DNA of 6,797 nucleotides, taken from positions 1 through 6,797 of the forward strand of contig JAEXHA010000140.1 of the NCBI GenBank assembly GCA_023450335.1. The letters run 5' to 3'. Below the pieces are notes generated by a model. That model did no database searches, was not told the DNA's origin, and saw only the letters and a program-made list of their open reading frames with translations. Each line of letters opens with the position of its first letter. Within the stretch, counting starts at the first letter, position 1. Source of the DNA: Actinomycetes bacterium (lineage in GTDB: Bacteria; Actinomycetota; Actinomycetes; Actinomycetales; Microbacteriaceae). A program made the position numbers and the translations under genes. This document shows positions 5,060 to 6,797 of this stretch, in pieces.

Positions 5060-6039
5060 GCGGCGTGCCGGCGGACGGTTCGGGTGATCGGCGGGCGCGC
5101 GGCCTGCCGGGCGACGGTTCGGGTGATCGCCGGGCGCGCGGCGTGCCGGCGGACGATTCGGGTGATCGCCGGGTTCTCGACCTGCGTGGGAGGACGCTCG
5201 ACCTGTCGCGGCGCGTCGCCGTCATGGCGATCGTCAACCGCACGCCCGACTCGTTCTACGACCACGGCGCCACCGATGCGCTCGACGCGGCCGTCGCGGC
5301 GGGGCGCGCGGCGGCCGAGGCGGGCGCCGACATCGTCGACATCGGCGGGGTGAAGTTCGCGCCCGGGCCGCCGGTGCCCGTCGCCGAAGAGATCGATCGG
5401 GTTGTTCCGGTGGTGCGAGCCCTGGCATCCACCGTCGCCGTGTCGGTCGACACGTTCCGCCCCGAGGTGGCGCACGCGGCGATCGCGGCGGGGGCGGCCA
5501 TGATCAACGACACGACGGGGCTGCACGACCCGGCGATGGCCGGCGTCGTGGCGGCGGGCGGGGCGGCGATCGTCGTTGCGCACAGCGTCGCGGCGCCGCG
5601 CACAGCCCTGCCGCAGCCGCGGTACGACGATGTCGTCGCCGAGGTGGCGGCGTTTCTGCGCGAGCGCACCGACCTCGCGCTGCGCCGCGGCGTGCCCGCC
5701 GAGCGCATCGTGGTCGACCCGGGCCACGACCTCAACAAGACGACCCGGCACTCGCTCGAGCTGACACGGCGGCTTGCCGAGTTCGCTGATCTGGGCTTTC
5801 CGCTGCTGGTGGCGCTGTCGAACAAGGATTTCGTCGGCGAAGCCCTGGGTCGCGGTCGCGACGAGCGGATGCCGGGGTCACTGGCCGCGGCGGTCTACTG
5901 CGCCGTGCAGGGGGCGTGCATCGTCCGGGTGCACAACGTGCGCGAGACGGTCGACGCGATGCGCATGGTCGAGGCGATCGAGGGGTGGCGCGAGCCCGCG
6001 TACGAGCGGCACAATGTGCGACCGGAGGGGAATGACTGA
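5056..6039 (+). CDS. folP2: Dihydropteroate synthase homologue, FolP2 type
   Basis: TIM-barrel pterin-binding protein of 327 residues. True DHPS joins p-aminobenzoate to dihydropterin pyrophosphate in folate synthesis. Conserved points, by alignment to E. coli FolP from memory: Asn61 in MAIVNRTPDSF (57-67), Asp95 in VDIGG, Asp132 in VSVDTF, Asn151 in MINDTTG, Asp221 in VVDPGH, Lys257 in LSNKDFVGE, Arg291 and His293 in RVHNV. Thus the pterin site looks intact. Loop 2, usually GGESTRPG, is GGVKFAPG (97-104), lacking the Ser/Thr-Arg pair near p-aminobenzoate. This and MAIVNRTPDSFYD place it with mycobacterial FolP2 (Rv1207 type), whose folate role is doubtful. The GTG start at 5056 shares GTGA with the upstream stop and lacks a clear ribosome binding site, suggesting coupling. 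Residues 3-41 are three 13-residue repeats; starts further in (GTG 5065) are possible, and the barrel begins near 50. The stop overlaps the next ATG by one base. Confidence 0.92.
   Translation: MSGVPADGSGDRRARGLPGDGSGDRRARGVPADDSGDRRVLDLRGRTLDLSRRVAVMAIVNRTPDSFYDHGATDALDAAVAAGRAAAEAGADIVDIGGVKFAPGPPVPVAEEIDRVVPVVRALASTVAVSVDTFRPEVAHAAIAAGAAMINDTTGLHDPAMAGVVAAGGAAIVVAHSVAAPRTALPQPRYDDVVAEVAAFLRERTDLALRRGVPAERIVVDPGHDLNKTTRHSLELTRRLAEFADLGFPLLVALSNKDFVGEALGRGRDERMPGSLAAAVYCAVQGACIVRVHNVRETVDAMRMVEAIEGWREPAYERHNVRPEGND
5062..5178 (+). repeat. Three 39-bp tandem repeats at the 5' end of folP2
   Basis: Three exact-length 39-bp units (5062-5100, 5101-5139, 5140-5178) encode GVPADGSGDRRAR, GLPGDGSGDRRAR and GVPADDSGDRRVL. 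The DNA is also nearly identical, sharing TTCGGGTGATCG in each unit, so the duplication looks recent. They form a charged, probably disordered extension ahead of the DHPS barrel if translation starts at 5056. Confidence 0.9.
6024..6030 (+). promoter_or_regulatory. Ribosome binding site of the RibD-like reductase
   Basis: GGAGGGG lies eight bases before the ATG at 6039, inside the 3' end of the DHPS gene. It is the strongest Shine-Dalgarno sequence in the operon and fixes the reductase start, so this gene can be translated well on its own besides being coupled through TGATG. Confidence 0.75.
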
Positions 6040-6746
6040 TGCCGAGCACGGCCGAGCTGTACGACGCGTATGCGCTGGGGGACCGGGCGATGCCGCGGAT
6101 CCGCATGAACTTCGTCTCGAGCCTCGACGGGGCCGTCACCCTCGACGGGCGCAGCGGGGGCCTGGGCGGCGAGACCGACCGCGCGCTCATGGAGGTGCTG
6201 CGCGCGATGGCCGACGTCGTGCTCGTGGGCGCCGGCACCGTGCGCGTCGAGGGCTACGGCGGCGTGCGGCTCGGCGGTGATGAGGTGAGGTGGCGCCGGG
6301 CGCAGGGCCTGGCCGATCAGCCGCGGATGGCGGTGGTCTCGCACGACCTCGACCTGGACGTGGAGCATCCGTTCTTCGCCGACGCGGTCACGCGGCCGCT
6401 GCTGGTGACGCACGCCGCGGCGCCAGCCGACCGCCGCGCCGCCCTCGAGCGCGTGGCCGACGTGATCGTGGCGGGCGCGACGTCGGTGGATCTGCCCGCG
6501 ATGCGCGCGGAGCTGGCCGCACGCGGGCTGCCGCAGATCTTGTGCGAGGGCGGCCCGCACCTGTTCGGCACGCTGCTGGAGGCCGGCATCGTCGACGAGG
6601 TGTGCCTCAGCCTCGCGCCGCGGGTGGTTGCCGGGCCCGCCGGCCGCATCGCGCAGGGCGTCGCCGAGGCCGATCGTCCGGCGCGGCCGCTGAGCGTGTT
6701 GACCGATGACGACGGGTTCGTGTTCCTGCGGTACCGGATGGAGTGA
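6039..6746 (+). CDS. RibD C-terminal-domain reductase (Rv2671-like, DHFR-like fold)
   Basis: NADPH-dependent reductase of 235 residues made only of the RibD_C domain; the N-terminal deaminase of full RibD is absent. Motifs: RMNFVSSLDGAVTLDG (22-37), ADVVLVGAGTVRVEGYGGVRLG (58-79), QILCEGGPHLFGTLL (166-180), CLSLAPRVVAG (189-199) and LTDDDGFVFLRY (221-232). The family includes 5-amino-6-ribosylaminouracil 5'-phosphate reductases of riboflavin synthesis and M. tuberculosis Rv2671, which has been reported to replace dihydrofolate reductase. The sequence SSLDGAVTLDG followed by GTVRVEGYGGVRLG resembles Rv2671 closely, from memory. It lies directly after the DHPS homologue with a one-base overlap (TGATG) and a strong ribosome binding site. 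That context favours a pterin/folate substrate over riboflavin, since no other rib gene is visible. A riboflavin-pathway role cannot be excluded. Confidence 0.92.
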   Translation: MPSTAELYDAYALGDRAMPRIRMNFVSSLDGAVTLDGRSGGLGGETDRALMEVLRAMADVVLVGAGTVRVEGYGGVRLGGDEVRWRRAQGLADQPRMAVVSHDLDLDVEHPFFADAVTRPLLVTHAAAPADRRAALERVADVIVAGATSVDLPAMRAELAARGLPQILCEGGPHLFGTLLEAGIVDEVCLSLAPRVVAGPAGRIAQGVAEADRPARPLSVLTDDDGFVFLRYRME

Positions 6747-6760
6747 GACCGGCCTCGATC

Positions 6761-6767
6761 GGGGAGG
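6761..6767 (+). promoter_or_regulatory. Ribosome binding site of the next gene
   Basis: GGGGAGG lies eight bases before the ATG at 6776. A second GGAGG (6770-6774) is only one base from that ATG and too close to act. A nearer ATG at 6768 meets a stop after three codons. Confidence 0.45.
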
Positions 6768-6775
6768 ATGGAGGC

Positions 6776-6797
6776 ATGACGACACCGCCTCCCGTGC
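6776..6797 (+). CDS. Start of a downstream gene, cut by the window edge
   Basis: Only seven codons (MTTPPPV) are visible. The ATG follows a well-spaced GGGGAGG and lies 29 bases after the reductase stop on the same strand, so it may be the fourth gene of the operon. Nothing can be said about function. Confidence 0.5.

Noticed and set aside
4837..5751. Minus-strand open frame of 304 codons opposite folP2
   Set aside because: Its His/Arg/Asp-rich sequence is a shadow of the DHPS gene, and its repeats are the reverse complement of the 39-bp units.
6039..6746. Bifunctional riboflavin enzyme RibD/RibG
   Set aside because: The N-terminal deaminase domain with its zinc motif is absent; only the reductase domain is encoded, and no other riboflavin genes are visible.

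Overview
The window is very GC-rich (about 70 % by eye) and has the look of an actinobacterium of the family Microbacteriaceae, most likely Microbacterium or a close relative. The grounds are strong G/C bias at third codon positions, several genes with no Shine-Dalgarno sequence whose -10 box sits right before the start codon, an actinobacterial OmpR-type two-component pair, and a DHPS homologue of the FolP2 type and a reductase of the Rv2671 type, both best known from mycobacteria. The genus is an inference. No rRNA, tRNA, CRISPR array, insertion sequence or phage gene was seen.

Left part, minus strand (1-2360): a response regulator and, directly downstream, its sensor histidine kinase. The kinase runs off the left edge. 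Where the ATP-binding domain should follow the His domain, it instead has a low-complexity stretch of at least 180 residues, ending in a degenerate 15-residue (45-bp) tandem repeat that reaches the window edge. Between the regulator and the next gene lies a non-coding stretch of about 390 bp (2361-2748). It holds three 34-bp direct repeats and a 66-bp palindromic element.

Middle part (2749-3754): a TetR-family repressor (minus) and a small four-helix membrane protein (plus) are divergent. They share a 52-bp spacer with a perfect 6-5-6 inverted repeat that overlaps the predicted promoters. This is a self-contained repressor/target pair of unknown function.

Right part, plus strand (3839-6797): a tightly packed operon. 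It contains an FAD-dependent ferredoxin-reductase-like oxidoreductase, a dihydropteroate-synthase homologue of the FolP2 type (4-bp GTGA overlap), and a RibD C-terminal-domain reductase resembling M. tuberculosis Rv2671 (1-bp TGATG overlap). A further gene begins 29 bp later and is cut by the right edge. FolP-like and DHFR-like chemistry side by side suggests pterin or folate metabolism. However, the DHPS homologue has lost the loop-2 residues that normally bind p-aminobenzoate, so it may act on another substrate. This operon is the most interesting part of the window.
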